DNA of 64,000 nucleotides, from the NCBI RefSeq assembly GCF_032854445.1, contig NC_088300.1, positions 20,255,608 through 20,319,607 of the forward strand. The letters are read 5' to 3'. A model generated the notes under the pieces. That model worked only from the letters and a program-made list of their open reading frames with translations, had not been told where the DNA came from and did not search any database. Of the stretch, positions 23,199 to 33,445 are shown one piece after another. Origin of the DNA: Liolophura sinensis. Its lineage: Eukaryota; Mollusca; Polyplacophora; Chitonida; Chitonidae. A program made the position numbers and the translations under genes. Positions within the stretch are counted from its first letter, which is position 1. Each line of letters starts with the position of its first letter.

Positions 23199-23362
23199 GT
23201 TTTTGATACTTCGCTCCGAAGCATCGAAATTGCTCCTCACTGATTGGTTAACAGGTTAGTTCCTCTCATGTACGCATGCCGACAGGAAGTTGGTGGAATT
23301 TCGTCTGCACATGGGATTTCGCTGCACCGTTGTAATTTTCTTCGTACATCTGTCCTGCCAAC
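23199..23362. promoter_or_regulatory. Putative bidirectional PSMD8/FAM98 promoter
   Basis: The two start codons point away from each other across 164 bp. The interval has no TATA box. It carries an inverted CCAAT box in an NF-Y-like context (CTGATTGGTTA, ATTGG at 23243-23247) and an ETS-like ACAGGAAGT (GGAA at 23285-23288). These motifs are common in housekeeping divergent promoters. Shared control is inferred; the geometry is observed. Transcription start sites cannot be placed. Confidence 0.6.
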
Positions 23363-24831
23363 ATGGAGAGTGATATTCTGGATTCACTTGAGGATCTCGG
23401 GTATGCGGTTTGTTAGAATTCAAGACAGTTGTCACTAACCTGAAAAAGGACATGTCTGAATGTGGTGGTTGACTTTCTAAACACACTTTGTCCATGTGTC
23501 ACCATGCATGCTGTCAATGTGAATGATTTTGTTGATAACTGAATAGCCTATAGAATAGAGAAATTGATGTGCTCCATCAGCATAGTAAATATAGCAACCA
23601 TTTAACATAATAACTACGACAGCCATAAAGGCAGTGGGACCATGAGTGAGTTAGTTCTTTGAATTATATACCCTGTCGTGTTGTCTTTTATTTTTGGAGG
23701 GGGGTGGGGGGGGGGGGGGGGTGGCATTTGAAGATGCAAACCTAGCACCTTCTCCTCCCAAAACCATTCTGTCAGAGAAGCAAGGGTGGCATGAAGTCAA
23801 CGTAAGCAAAGAGCAGAGATACAGATTTAACAGATATGGTTAGAAGTAGCTAGGGCACCATGTGAATTTGTGATTTTAAGCCAATTTTTTTTGACATTAT
23901 TTCCACCGTGACATTTATTAAAATGCCAACAGAGGTTTTGAAGTTGCTTTTTTAAACATTGATGTGAAAGTCAATCATCAGATGGTCAAATATTTCCACA
24001 ATCTACATTTAATCTAACTGAATCAGTGTAAACCCAATTCAGAATTGCTGTTTGCTCTTATTTTAGGATACTCATGTACTCACTTCTGTTTTGTAGCTAT
24101 GCGGGTCCATTATTAGAAGCAGAAAACCTATCAAAGGCTGTAGAAGAGGGACCAAAAAGTGTTGATTACACAAATCTTGTAGAATGGCTGACTAAGGCAC
24201 TACAAGAACTCTGTGGTTTGGAGGAACATGTAAATGCCATATCAAGTAAATACACATATTAAATTTTGTTCAGACATTATCGAAATGTATTGCTGTGTGG
24301 TAGTATGAGCAGTTATCTCTCAGTAGATGTGTGGATGGGTTTATGTATCATAATATAATTTAAAATACATATGCCAGTAACCAGCGTGGATGGTCGTGGA
24401 TTTCACACGGCTCTACCCGGTTTCCTCCCAATATAATGCTGGCCGACATCATAGAAATGAAATATTGTTGAGTACAGAGTAAAACAGTAATCAAATAAAT
24501 AAGTAAATAGAATTTAAACTACTGAGAGTATAGGCCTTTGTTGATTTCAGAATATGCACGTGTAGCCAGATACAACTTTGTTTTTTGACTGATAAATCAG
24601 TCATTTGTAATTTTGCATTCTAATTTCTCCTACATATGCTGATGTAGCAAACTCTTATGCAGGATATTAGTGCAAACCTCTTGGTGTATTATTCACGCAT
24701 GAGCAAGATGTAACTTATCTTCTTGGAATGCCTCTTGGATTAAATGATAGAAGAATTTTATTTAATGATAGAAGAATTTTGAAATGCTTGATCTGACCTT
24801 TATCTTAACAATGATTGAATTTATATACATA

Positions 24832-24903
<72 letters not shown>

Positions 24904-27900
24904 TATTATATATATGACATATTGCTTCAAAGACAGCTGTATTTCTTTTCCTTACAGGTGCAGACGACTCCAGTAATTTTATGCTTGAGCTAAGTGGTTT
25001 TCTGAGGGAATTTGGTAAGTCTTGAATTTAAACTGTATATTTTGAAAATTAATGATGTGCATAACTGCAGAACGCATGATAAGCTCTCTTCAAGTGTGTA
25101 AACCTCATATTATGGTATTCCTAAAGGTCAAGTTTCAAGTACGTCATGATATTACATGTCTCAGTAACTGTCACCCTTCTAAAAGTTACTAACATTTTGA
25201 AGTATATCAGAGATTGCTTTTTCACATGTTTAATTTAATTAGGAGATATACATGTAATTTGCTTGTGATTTTATGGAAGGTAAAATAAGTGTGCTGGCCC
25301 TGTCAAAGCAAGGAAATTCTGATCAGCAAATGCAAGAGTTATTTCCCCTTTTATCGTTTAGGTACTGTATTTTTCAAACCACATATTTCGCCTGATTCTA
25401 ATTTCTTGTCAAAAAGACTTGTATAGCCATCAAAACTGTCATTTTATCCTTTATTGTGCTGCTGAAAGTGCATTTTCACACACCAAACATAAGGTGAAAC
25501 ACAGTAGTTTATTAAGATGCCTTTCATTTCTTCAGGTTGCCCTTACAAAGCTTTGTCAGATGGCCCAATAAGCCAAAGACTGTCGTCTAAAGAAAGCCGT
25601 CTTCAACTTTTAGGTTGGTAAAGAAGAGTACTGATAAACAGTAATACATCCGTATGATCAAGGCTGGATACTACACCTCAAATTAGCTTTGGCACTTAGA
25701 TTGAACACTTGATTACTGGTTTTTATTTTATTTGCATGATGAAGTTAAGGGCTATGATTGGAGGTGGAGGTAACTGCTTGGCTCATGACAAATCTCCAGA
25801 CATAAAGCTTCAGCTCATCCATGAGGTTTAAGGGAGTAAAAACTACACTTAATTACATCTTAGTTGTGCTCAACATATATGTCTGTACTCTGATTTATTT
25901 GATTGGTACTCAAGAATATTTCACTTATATGATGACGGTCAGCATAACAGGAAGAGAAAACTGGGCAGAGCCCGAGTGAAACTTACGACCATCTGCGGGT
26001 TTACATATACTCTTGTAGGCCTACAAGTTCGATTACCCATATAATATAAGGCATGCCTTAACTAACGGTACATGTTAGTGATGTATTCACTAAGAGCTAG
26101 ATATGGGAAAATGGTGTTTTTTTTTTTTATGAATTGCGTTATATTGTAATGTGTTTCTATGAAATGCATGTTTGGTTGATTCTCTTCAGATTATCTGATA
26201 ACAGAATTGGCTGCTACACGCATGATACTAGTGAACAAACCAGGGGCTCTGAAGCCCACTGAAGTGCCAGCAACCGAACAGAATTCCATGGTATGAGAAA
26301 ATATTGAAGTTCTGTTAATCTGATTTGATGTTCATAGACTCCTGTGTATAACACATGTGTAGATAATTACACCTGGCTGACATTTACATGTATTGTGTGT
26401 GTCTAACATTATAGAAAATAACTCACATCTTCAGAATTTTGAATTATGTTTGTCCGTTTTTTTTTGCACATACAAATGATGCAGTATAATGCAGTGTCAT
26501 GGCTGTTCTGAAAGCTTTATATGCAAACTTGGACATGTTTTGCCTATATGATTTTTTTTTCTTTTTTTTTTCAGAATGAAAGCGATACAGCGAAACATTT
26601 GAAGTTGATGCTGATTGCACTGGGATTCCCCAAACCTCCTACATCAATAACACCCTTTCAGTTGTTCAGTAAACTGGAGGCGAAGGTAAATATTTGTATG
26701 CATTGCATATATGGAAGTCGTACATACTGTTGTAGTTGTCATCTTAACCAAACTAAATTTCTGGGTTTTTTTGTTTTTGAAAAACTGGTTATGTAGGACA
26801 TTACCATGAGAAATTTCATTGTTTTTATTTAAATACAAGTATAATGATGTTCATGTATATCTATATGTAACTGAACAAAAAGAGCTATAAATCATTTCCA
26901 GAGTACTGCTCCAGAATGAATTATATCACTTATATCAATTATATACCAATTATATCTCTTACTCTTAAACAATGAAGTAAATTTTTGGGCTTGACCATAA
27001 TGGCTTTTGGACAAAGAAAACTCATAGGTTCAGGATTCTTCTGACATTAATATAGCTTTAGTGGTATCATGGTTGTATCAACTCGAATGTTGTTGCTTAT
27101 CTGTTACCAGATACAGGAATGCCTTAGCAAGTGTTCCCCGAGTCACATGGGCAAACCACTGATGAAGGGAAGACTGTCAGAAAAACAGTGGACTCAGGTA
27201 CTTAAGATTAACGAGGAACTGTCTCAGGAATACCAACTTCGACGTGAAATGTTGCTAAAACGGCTGGATGTCACAATACAGTCGTTTATGTGGTCGGATA
27301 AAGCAAAGGTGGGTAATTATGCTTCAAAAAAATATATGCGTATATCATTTAAGAATTTAACCTCTAACATTAAAATGGAAATTGTGATGGGTTCCTGTTG
27401 CATTTATCTTATTTCTTCCACCCATGTTCATTTTCTGAAACAAGTTAGCTTACTGATTCACAAGAGATGCACATAATAAACTGCTAAACCATTGTTAATT
27501 TCCCATATATTTTTGAAGTAAAAGAAAGGTATGTTGAATACATACCTGCATATCTTTGGAAGGCTGGGTCATGGTTACGACTGATATGCTTTAGGTTTAT
27601 GGGCGCATGAGAAGTCAGTTCAATCTAAGCTGCAGACCTGGATTCCCTGAATTTGGCTTGCCTACATTGTTTGAGTGGGGGACTTTAAGGACATTAAGCA
27701 ATGATTGGTTTTCTTAAAATCCTTTATTTTGACTTTCAGAACAAGGATAATGAGATAGCTGAGAAATATCAACCAATTAGAAAATCTCTTTCGCCGAAGT
27801 CAACAATTACAATAGCCCAGATTTTAGCAGCAAGAGATGGTATGAATTATATACAGTTTTCATATAATTATTTAATTTGTTATGGTGATTCCGATTTTGT

Positions 27901-30732
27901 TGCTTGACATAAATCACGACCATTTGAGAGAGAGAAACAAGTTCACACATGCTTTTTTCACAGTGTATATATAATGGTAGATAGATAAAATGTCTGTACA
28001 GAATATACATGTACTAGAAGTGTTGTGTGTGTGTACTGACAGAGTAGAAATGTAAACCAATTAAACATGCTGTTCAGACATGTTTATTTTCAGACCTTAC
28101 CAAACTTCAGAAAACTAGCAGTGGAGCTGCCAGGGAAAGAACAAAATGTGCCATAAACAAAGTGAAAATAGGATATGTGAGTTGCCAGTCTTCAAATTGT
28201 CACAATGTCAATACACTAATTCTTCAGCCTTTTCACAGATAAAAAGAGCAATTTTCAGTGTGATTTATGCAGCTTTTCTCTTTGATTTTTGAGTTTGGGT
28301 TGGGTTGGGTTGGATTGACCAGTTTCAGGGCTTTACAGAAAGTATAGTTTTATCAGTGTACACGAATAATGGCCTCAGAATATGGTTGAATAAACACCTT
28401 GCAAATGTGCAAAAAGGTTGAAGAATTAGAGTAACAAAATGAATTCAGATAAAAAGTATTTTGGGTTCAGCAACTATATGTATTTCACTATATGTAGGAA
28501 TATCTATAGACTTATTTGATAGTTGTTTAATGCCATACTCAATCTTTTTTCACGCCTACATGGGCAGTCCTGGTTATGAGTGGAAGTCACTAGAGGGCTT
28601 GGGGCTAATTGTCAGTAACGAGACAAACCTCTTGACTGGTTACACTTTAAAGTAAATAATTAAAATAAGAGTGTTTTTCTCTGGGAAGCTACATTCACAA
28701 AGAGCAATTTTCAATAGTTAACCCATCACATTCAACAATTTGAATAAAAGAAGGATATATGCTATATCATGGGATTGTAGCATTGGACAGATCATCACAT
28801 TGTCTGAAAGCAGCTTGTGGAGTGGAGTTTTCTGTTTTTCATTCCACTAGTTGAATTAAACGAGTCAACAAATCACGTCATGTGAAGCCAAATTTAACCC
28901 TTAAATTCAATTCACTTAGTGCTCTTCTTTTTTTGGCAGCTACCATATGCCATTTATTTGTTAATACATGTAGGTGATATGATCCTAAGCATTTGATTTT
29001 ACATTCAGTGTATTAATTTGAAGCATGAAATACTTGAATTTGATACGACATAAAACTACTAGTCAAATTTCAAATTATAAGGTTTGGACTAGGTACTCGC
29101 AAAAGGTAAAAAAAAGTCCTGTGGTACCATGTCACCTGTGGGGAGTTAAATCTGACTGTATTTGATTTACATTTGCTATAACATCTGATAAAGAGTTTCA
29201 TAAAAAGTTACCTAGAGTAGATGAACGATGTAGAAATTGAGGAACAGAGCATGGGTGGATTTTCAGAAATTCCTGAAGGATAAAAGGTGTCATTTGTCTC
29301 CTCCCTGGAACACGATGGGATAGATGATTAGTAAATTATTATCAACAAAAGCTGCCTAAAATTTTGGACTAGTCACATGATAAAATATGACGTTATTGCC
29401 TTTAGCAACAACAGAGTTAACCCTTTTAAACTCCTGTATTGTTACTATGTTTATATGCTTAAGGCTGTGTCATAATCCACCAAGGCCTGTTACTAGCAAC
29501 TTAAGACTTGAGTCATAAACTGCGAGTCCTTCAAAAGCCAAACTCAGAGCAGGAGGTAACTCAAATTGTAGGTGGAACAGTTTTCTGCAGTAAAGAATCG
29601 CCATACAAATTTTCAACTTTCTAGAACAAAACAGTTCATTTGATAAATATGGTCCCAAGTGTTCATCTTTGGTTTTTCTTTATTATGCCTACTTATAGTT
29701 GTGCATTGTATGACTGTATGGTTGTGATTCTCAGTGAATGTCACACATCTATGATGGTTGTAGGTCCCTGACAGGGGAGGGCGAGCCTGGGAGCTAGAAC
29801 CTCCTCCCCCAGAGATGCCGTCTTTTATGAAGAGATCAGATGCACCACAACAGCAAAGGCAATTTGGTAAGTCATCCTTAAAAAAAAAGTACATGTTGTG
29901 GAAGATATTAAAATTGAACTATTGTGTTGAATATTCAGCATTCCTGGTCAGTTGTCCTAAGATCGTTAAGTCGAAGATTGAGTTATTATGCACATACATT
30001 CATTGTAGTAGAGCTTAACATAGCTCATTTGATAATATGGATATTGTTATAATTGTAATCAGAGGGCCGTTTATCACGTAATGTTACTCCCAGTAACATA
30101 GCCAAGTGAAGTATACCTTCGCCACATCGTTAGCCTCTGCATAACTTAAGGCTAGGTACAGAACACCCTTTTAGGTCTTTTGAAATGGTTCTTTATATTC
30201 AAATAGAGCGATAAAGGTCACCATGAAATAAACCCCAAGGAATAGAGTGGTGTTACAGTAGTGTTATTTCTGGGAAAGGACCTGATCAAGCAATAAAAGA
30301 AAATAATAAAACATGAATTCTTTTGTACATAATCATGCTTTATTGCCTGCAGGTGGACGAGGTGGCAGAGGAGGTGGTGGACAACGCGGAGGTGGTGGAA
30401 ACCGTGGAGGAGGTGGAAACCGAGTTCAAGGAGGCTGGTCGGACAATAAACAGTCTCAGAACTATGGTGGGAACTGGAACCAGGGAGGAGGAGGTTATGG
30501 AGGGGGAGGTGGGGCACATTATAACCAGGGATACAACCAACAAGGTGGTGGAGGGGGATACAGCAACCAAGGAGGCGGCTATAGCAACCAAGGAGGTGGC
30601 TATAGCAACCAGGGAGGTGGCTATGCTAACCAAGGAAGTAGTTACCAAGGAGGTGGTTATCGGGGTCGTGGAGGGGGAGGTAGGGGTCGTGGTAGAGGAG
30701 GGAGGGGTGGAAGAGGGAGGGGAGGATATTAG
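23363..30732 (+). CDS. FAM98A: FAM98 family protein, 11 coding exons, RGG-rich C-terminus
   Basis: FAM98 proteins join RTCB, DDX1 and partners in the tRNA-splicing ligase complex, and FAM98A is a known PRMT1 substrate. Coding exons are 23363-23400, 24097-24245, 24958-25014, 25536-25613, 26190-26290, 26575-26685, 27111-27308, 27740-27839, 28094-28176, 29764-29866 and 30353-30732, with GT/AG at each intron. The joined product has 465 residues. Family hallmarks are MESDILDSLEDLGYAGPLLE (1-20), ALGFPKPPTSITPFQLFS, HMGKPLMKG, RRELLIKRLDVT-like RREMLLKRLDVTIQSFMWSD, SPKSTITIAQILAARD and PPPPEMPSFMKR. Residues 340-465 form a Gly/Arg/Asn/Gln/Tyr-rich tail with many RGG motifs. Animals outside vertebrates usually have few FAM98 copies, so the symbol is a family label; it could equally be called FAM98B-like. 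Confidence 0.96.
23697..23722 (+). repeat. G-rich run in FAM98 intron 1
   Basis: An almost unbroken run of G, interrupted by single T, lies about 300 bp after FAM98 exon 1. It meets the simple pattern for a G-quadruplex on the non-template strand. It may also be a place of assembly uncertainty. Confidence 0.8.
24385..24508 (+). repeat. SINE family A, 3' half
   Basis: It contains GGATGGTCGTGGATTTCACA, CCCGGTTTCCTCCC, ATAATGCTGGCCGACATC and GAAATATTGTTGAGTAC, and ends in an AATAAATAAGTAAATA run. It lies in FAM98 intron 2. Confidence 0.8.
24834..24897. repeat. (TA)n microsatellite in FAM98 intron 2
   Basis: About 32 uninterrupted TA/AT units lie 60 bp upstream of the FAM98 exon 3 acceptor. Expect length polymorphism and sequencing error here. 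Confidence 0.97.
25882..26010 (-). repeat. SINE family A tail portion, inverted
   Basis: The plus strand shows TTTATTTGATTGGTACTCAA, then TTTCACTTATATGATGACGG, GGCAGAGCCCGAG and ACGACCATCTGCGGG, the reverse of the family A 3' half. It lies in FAM98 intron 4. Confidence 0.75.
28503..28645 (-). repeat. SINE family C fragment
   Basis: TTATTTGATAGTTG, then a GGGCAGTCCTGGTTATGAG block, then AGTCACTAGAGGGCTTGGGG and GTCAGTAACGAGACAAACC correspond to the tail half of family C. It lies in FAM98 intron 9. Confidence 0.5.
30562..30645 (+). repeat. 21-bp in-frame tandem repeat in the FAM98 last exon
   Basis: Four 21-bp units encode the heptad SNQGGGY (three close copies and a diverged ANQGSSY). The repeat keeps frame, so unit number can vary without breaking the protein. 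It is the core of the Tyr/Gln/Gly-rich low-complexity tail. Confidence 0.9.
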
Positions 30733-31060
30733 GTACATGTACAGCCTTTTGCAAGCTTATGTTAAGTTTGTATCAGCTTGGCAACATCTCTGTTACTTAA
30801 GTTTTTGTGCTAGGTATACAATTTTGAAAAGACTTAGCATGCCTGATTTTATAATTTAATGTACTTTTTAGACTCATGAGAGCTGTGCAATTTTATTTCA
30901 AGAAGGAAGAAAGCTATGTTCTCTCTCTCTTTTTCTTGCACTGAAGTTAGCATAATATTGAGCAGTCAAGTAACTAAATATATGTAACAGGTAAATAATT
31001 TTTGTGAAGTATTCAATACCGGGGATTTAGAGGTTATGGTAGGATGAGAAAAAATGATTA

Positions 31061-31081
31061 AATAAATTAAAGATGAATAAA
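31061..31081 (+). terminator. Candidate FAM98 polyadenylation signals
   Basis: AATAAA hexamers start at 31061 and 31076, about 330-345 bp after the FAM98 stop, in AT-rich sequence. This gives a 3' UTR of ordinary length. No transcript evidence is available. Confidence 0.45.
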
Positions 31082-32682
31082 ACTAATTAATATTTATTAA
31101 ACTTTAAATTTTAATTTTTACTCATTGAAAAGGAATAAGTTTGGATTGTGAGAAAGAGCTGTCTAGAATTTGTTTCAGACAACTTTGATTCATGTCAAAC
31201 TAAATCTTAAGTTTTTATTCGAAACTAGCCAATGTACCATGCAGTATTCTAAAAATAAGGTAGCATGTCTGTTGGTTTGATATTTATATACAGTTACTAG
31301 TAGTTGATATGCAATAGTTTTGTGCTACCTCCCATTCTTGTATTACTTCTTGTACATGTATTTGGAAAGAATTAGTTCATTTGGATTTGAATACTTAAGT
31401 TTAAAGCTTAAAACCCGTAATGTCACAAACTATACAAATATCACAAGACTGTGCTCTAGTTAGAATTATAAGTGTGTAATTGTTAAATGTGGTAGTGTAC
31501 TTAGAATTCTAATTAGTATTTTACAGTACATGAGCCTTAATTATTGTTATTTCGGCGTTTTAGGAAACAAACATATTAAATTTGTGATAGTTCTGGAATT
31601 TATTAACTTTTGGAAGTTACTAAACAAAAAATCGCTTTTAGAATGAGGCCACATTTGGACATGTATCTGTTTACGATCATCTAAGTTACTTTGTAATTAT
31701 AAAAACTTCATTATGGCTCTGTTACACCAGAAGGTAATGGACTTCTGGTTACACTCAAACATGGTAATGTGAACATAGTGCTAAAGTCAGAAGCACAATC
31801 TGTCTGCCTTGTTTTGTGGAGCTGTTCGTTATTGGTAAAGAGGGCCTCTTACCATATAATTGTTTTCATTTGGGTCTTGAAGGTGAACATTTTTCAAGTA
31901 ACTTACATTTCAGTTTCAATCAAGTCAGCTGAGTTTTGGATGGTGAAATGCACTGATGTCCAACTTTTCTAAAAGCAAGAAATTAAAAAATAGAACTGCC
32001 TGTTGTTTTCACTTCATTAATGAACATTATTTAGAGAATGCTGCTGGGTTTCTGGGTACATTGACCATAACGTAAGCAACTATGATGCTACAGGCCTCAT
32101 GATCGTGAAACTGTCTTAAAATTAGACTTAAGTCAGACTTTGTGTTTATTGTGCGGAAATTGTGACCCACCTTAAGAGTTTTTATTTTAATACTAAGAAA
32201 TGTCGTAGGCCTTCATGACAAACTTGAAACAAAAAAGAAAACGTTCAAATATAAGTTCAGGAATGATACGACAGAGTCTGGAGCCAGGACTGCAAAGCCT
32301 TCACAGCCCCTTGTGTATAAACTTCATGTAACAGACAACAAGAGCTGATCCTGTATATTATGAGTTCCAGACCTTTGTTTCCTCTCCCATGAAAATCTGA
32401 ACTTACTAGTAAAGTGAAATAATGAAGTCTGTCCACAAACAGCCAGGAGCAGGATTGCTCAGTCATTAGTTTGAATGCAATTATGCTTCATGAAAGCATA
32501 TTCCCATGATACCCGCGTGAAGGCATTGGTTTGAAGACTATTTCAGACGGGGCATTTCGGATCCATAGTTTCTAAGGACTGGGCTAAACTATACGTGACT
32601 GTTTATTGAGCTTTTTGATCGCGGTTATACGCCTGGTAAACGCTTACATACTAGCCCCTCAACTTCTTACCACAGGGCCTCT

Positions 32683-32900
32683 GTGGCTCAGTTGGTTAGC
32701 GTGCTAGCTCTGCGTAATGACCCAGGAGCCTTTGACCAATGCGGTCGCTGTGAGTTCAAGACCTCTCCAGCCGTACATAGGAAGGCCTGCCATCAACCTG
32801 CAAATGGTCGTGGGTTTTCCCCGGCTCTGCCCGGTTTCCTCAAACCATAAAGCTGGCCGCCGTCGTATAAGTGAAATATTCTGTGGTACTGCTTAAAACA
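32683..32900 (+). repeat. SINE family A, near full length
   Basis: The head GGCCTCTGTGGCTCAGTTGG contains an A box. A B-box-like GTGAGTTCAAGACC, the GGTCGTGGGTTTTCC core and TAAGTGAAATATTC tail follow. It begins about 1.6 kb beyond the FAM98 3' UTR. Confidence 0.9.
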
Positions 32901-32926
32901 CAGTTTATTACACAAACACAGCTCTA

Positions 32927-32966
32927 ATCATTCATTAGATCTATACATCATTCATTAGATCTATAC
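32927..32966. repeat. 20-bp tandem duplication
   Basis: Two exact 20-bp copies (ATCATTCATTAGATCTATAC) lie side by side just after the SINE, followed by a partial third. Confidence 0.9.
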
Positions 32967-33138
32967 ATACATCATTAATAGTCTAAAAAATATTTTTCGT
33001 TACACTTTAAATTTAATCGTAGCGTTGACCAAGAAAAATTGGGTTATAAAACTAGCCTTTTTTGGCCGACAAAACTAAACAATGAAGGTCTAAGGTGGCG
33101 GTGACCGGGTTTCTTATGATCGCCATTAACGTCGTCTG

Positions 33139-33161
33139 CCCCCCCCCCCCCCCTCCCCCCC
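33139..33161. repeat. Poly-C run
   Basis: Fifteen C, one T and seven C in a row. The minus strand is a potential G-quadruplex. The length is uncertain in any assembly. Confidence 0.9.
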
Positions 33162-33349
33162 ACCAAATGACTACTTTTTCTTGGTCAAACAGTGGGTTGC
33201 CAACATGTATTTAGCCAGAGCGACCACACTCTTCAATGAATTGCGTTAGTAAATAATTATTCAAAGCCACTTTGCCCTATGGTGTCTCTTCTCGGCGCAA
33301 CAGAGTGACCTTAGAATTTAGCTCTAACCGGTTGTTAACTTAACAGTTG

Positions 33350-33445
33350 GAATTTCCGTGGGGTTTTTTCCGGTACCTGGCACAGAACAATGGATTCCGC
33401 CAACCATACATCTGACCAGTGTCGTATAAGTGAAATATTCTTGAG
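33350..33445 (+). repeat. SINE family A 3' fragment
   Basis: A degenerate core is followed by CAGTGTCGTATAAGTGAAAT and ATTCTTGAGTA, the family A tail. Confidence 0.6.

Noticed and set aside
23199-23240. Extended N-terminus for PSMD8 from 23240
   Set aside because: It begins with GTG. The first ATG in frame is at 23198, and homology starts after it.
30323-30859. Frames of 178 (plus) and 132 (minus) residues over the glycine-rich exon
   Set aside because: They are out-of-frame readings of the FAM98 last exon, whose phase is fixed by splicing to exon 10.
32683-32760. tRNA gene
   Set aside because: The A- and B-box-like words belong to a SINE head. The sequence does not fold into a cloverleaf with a proper acceptor stem, and the same head recurs in other copies.
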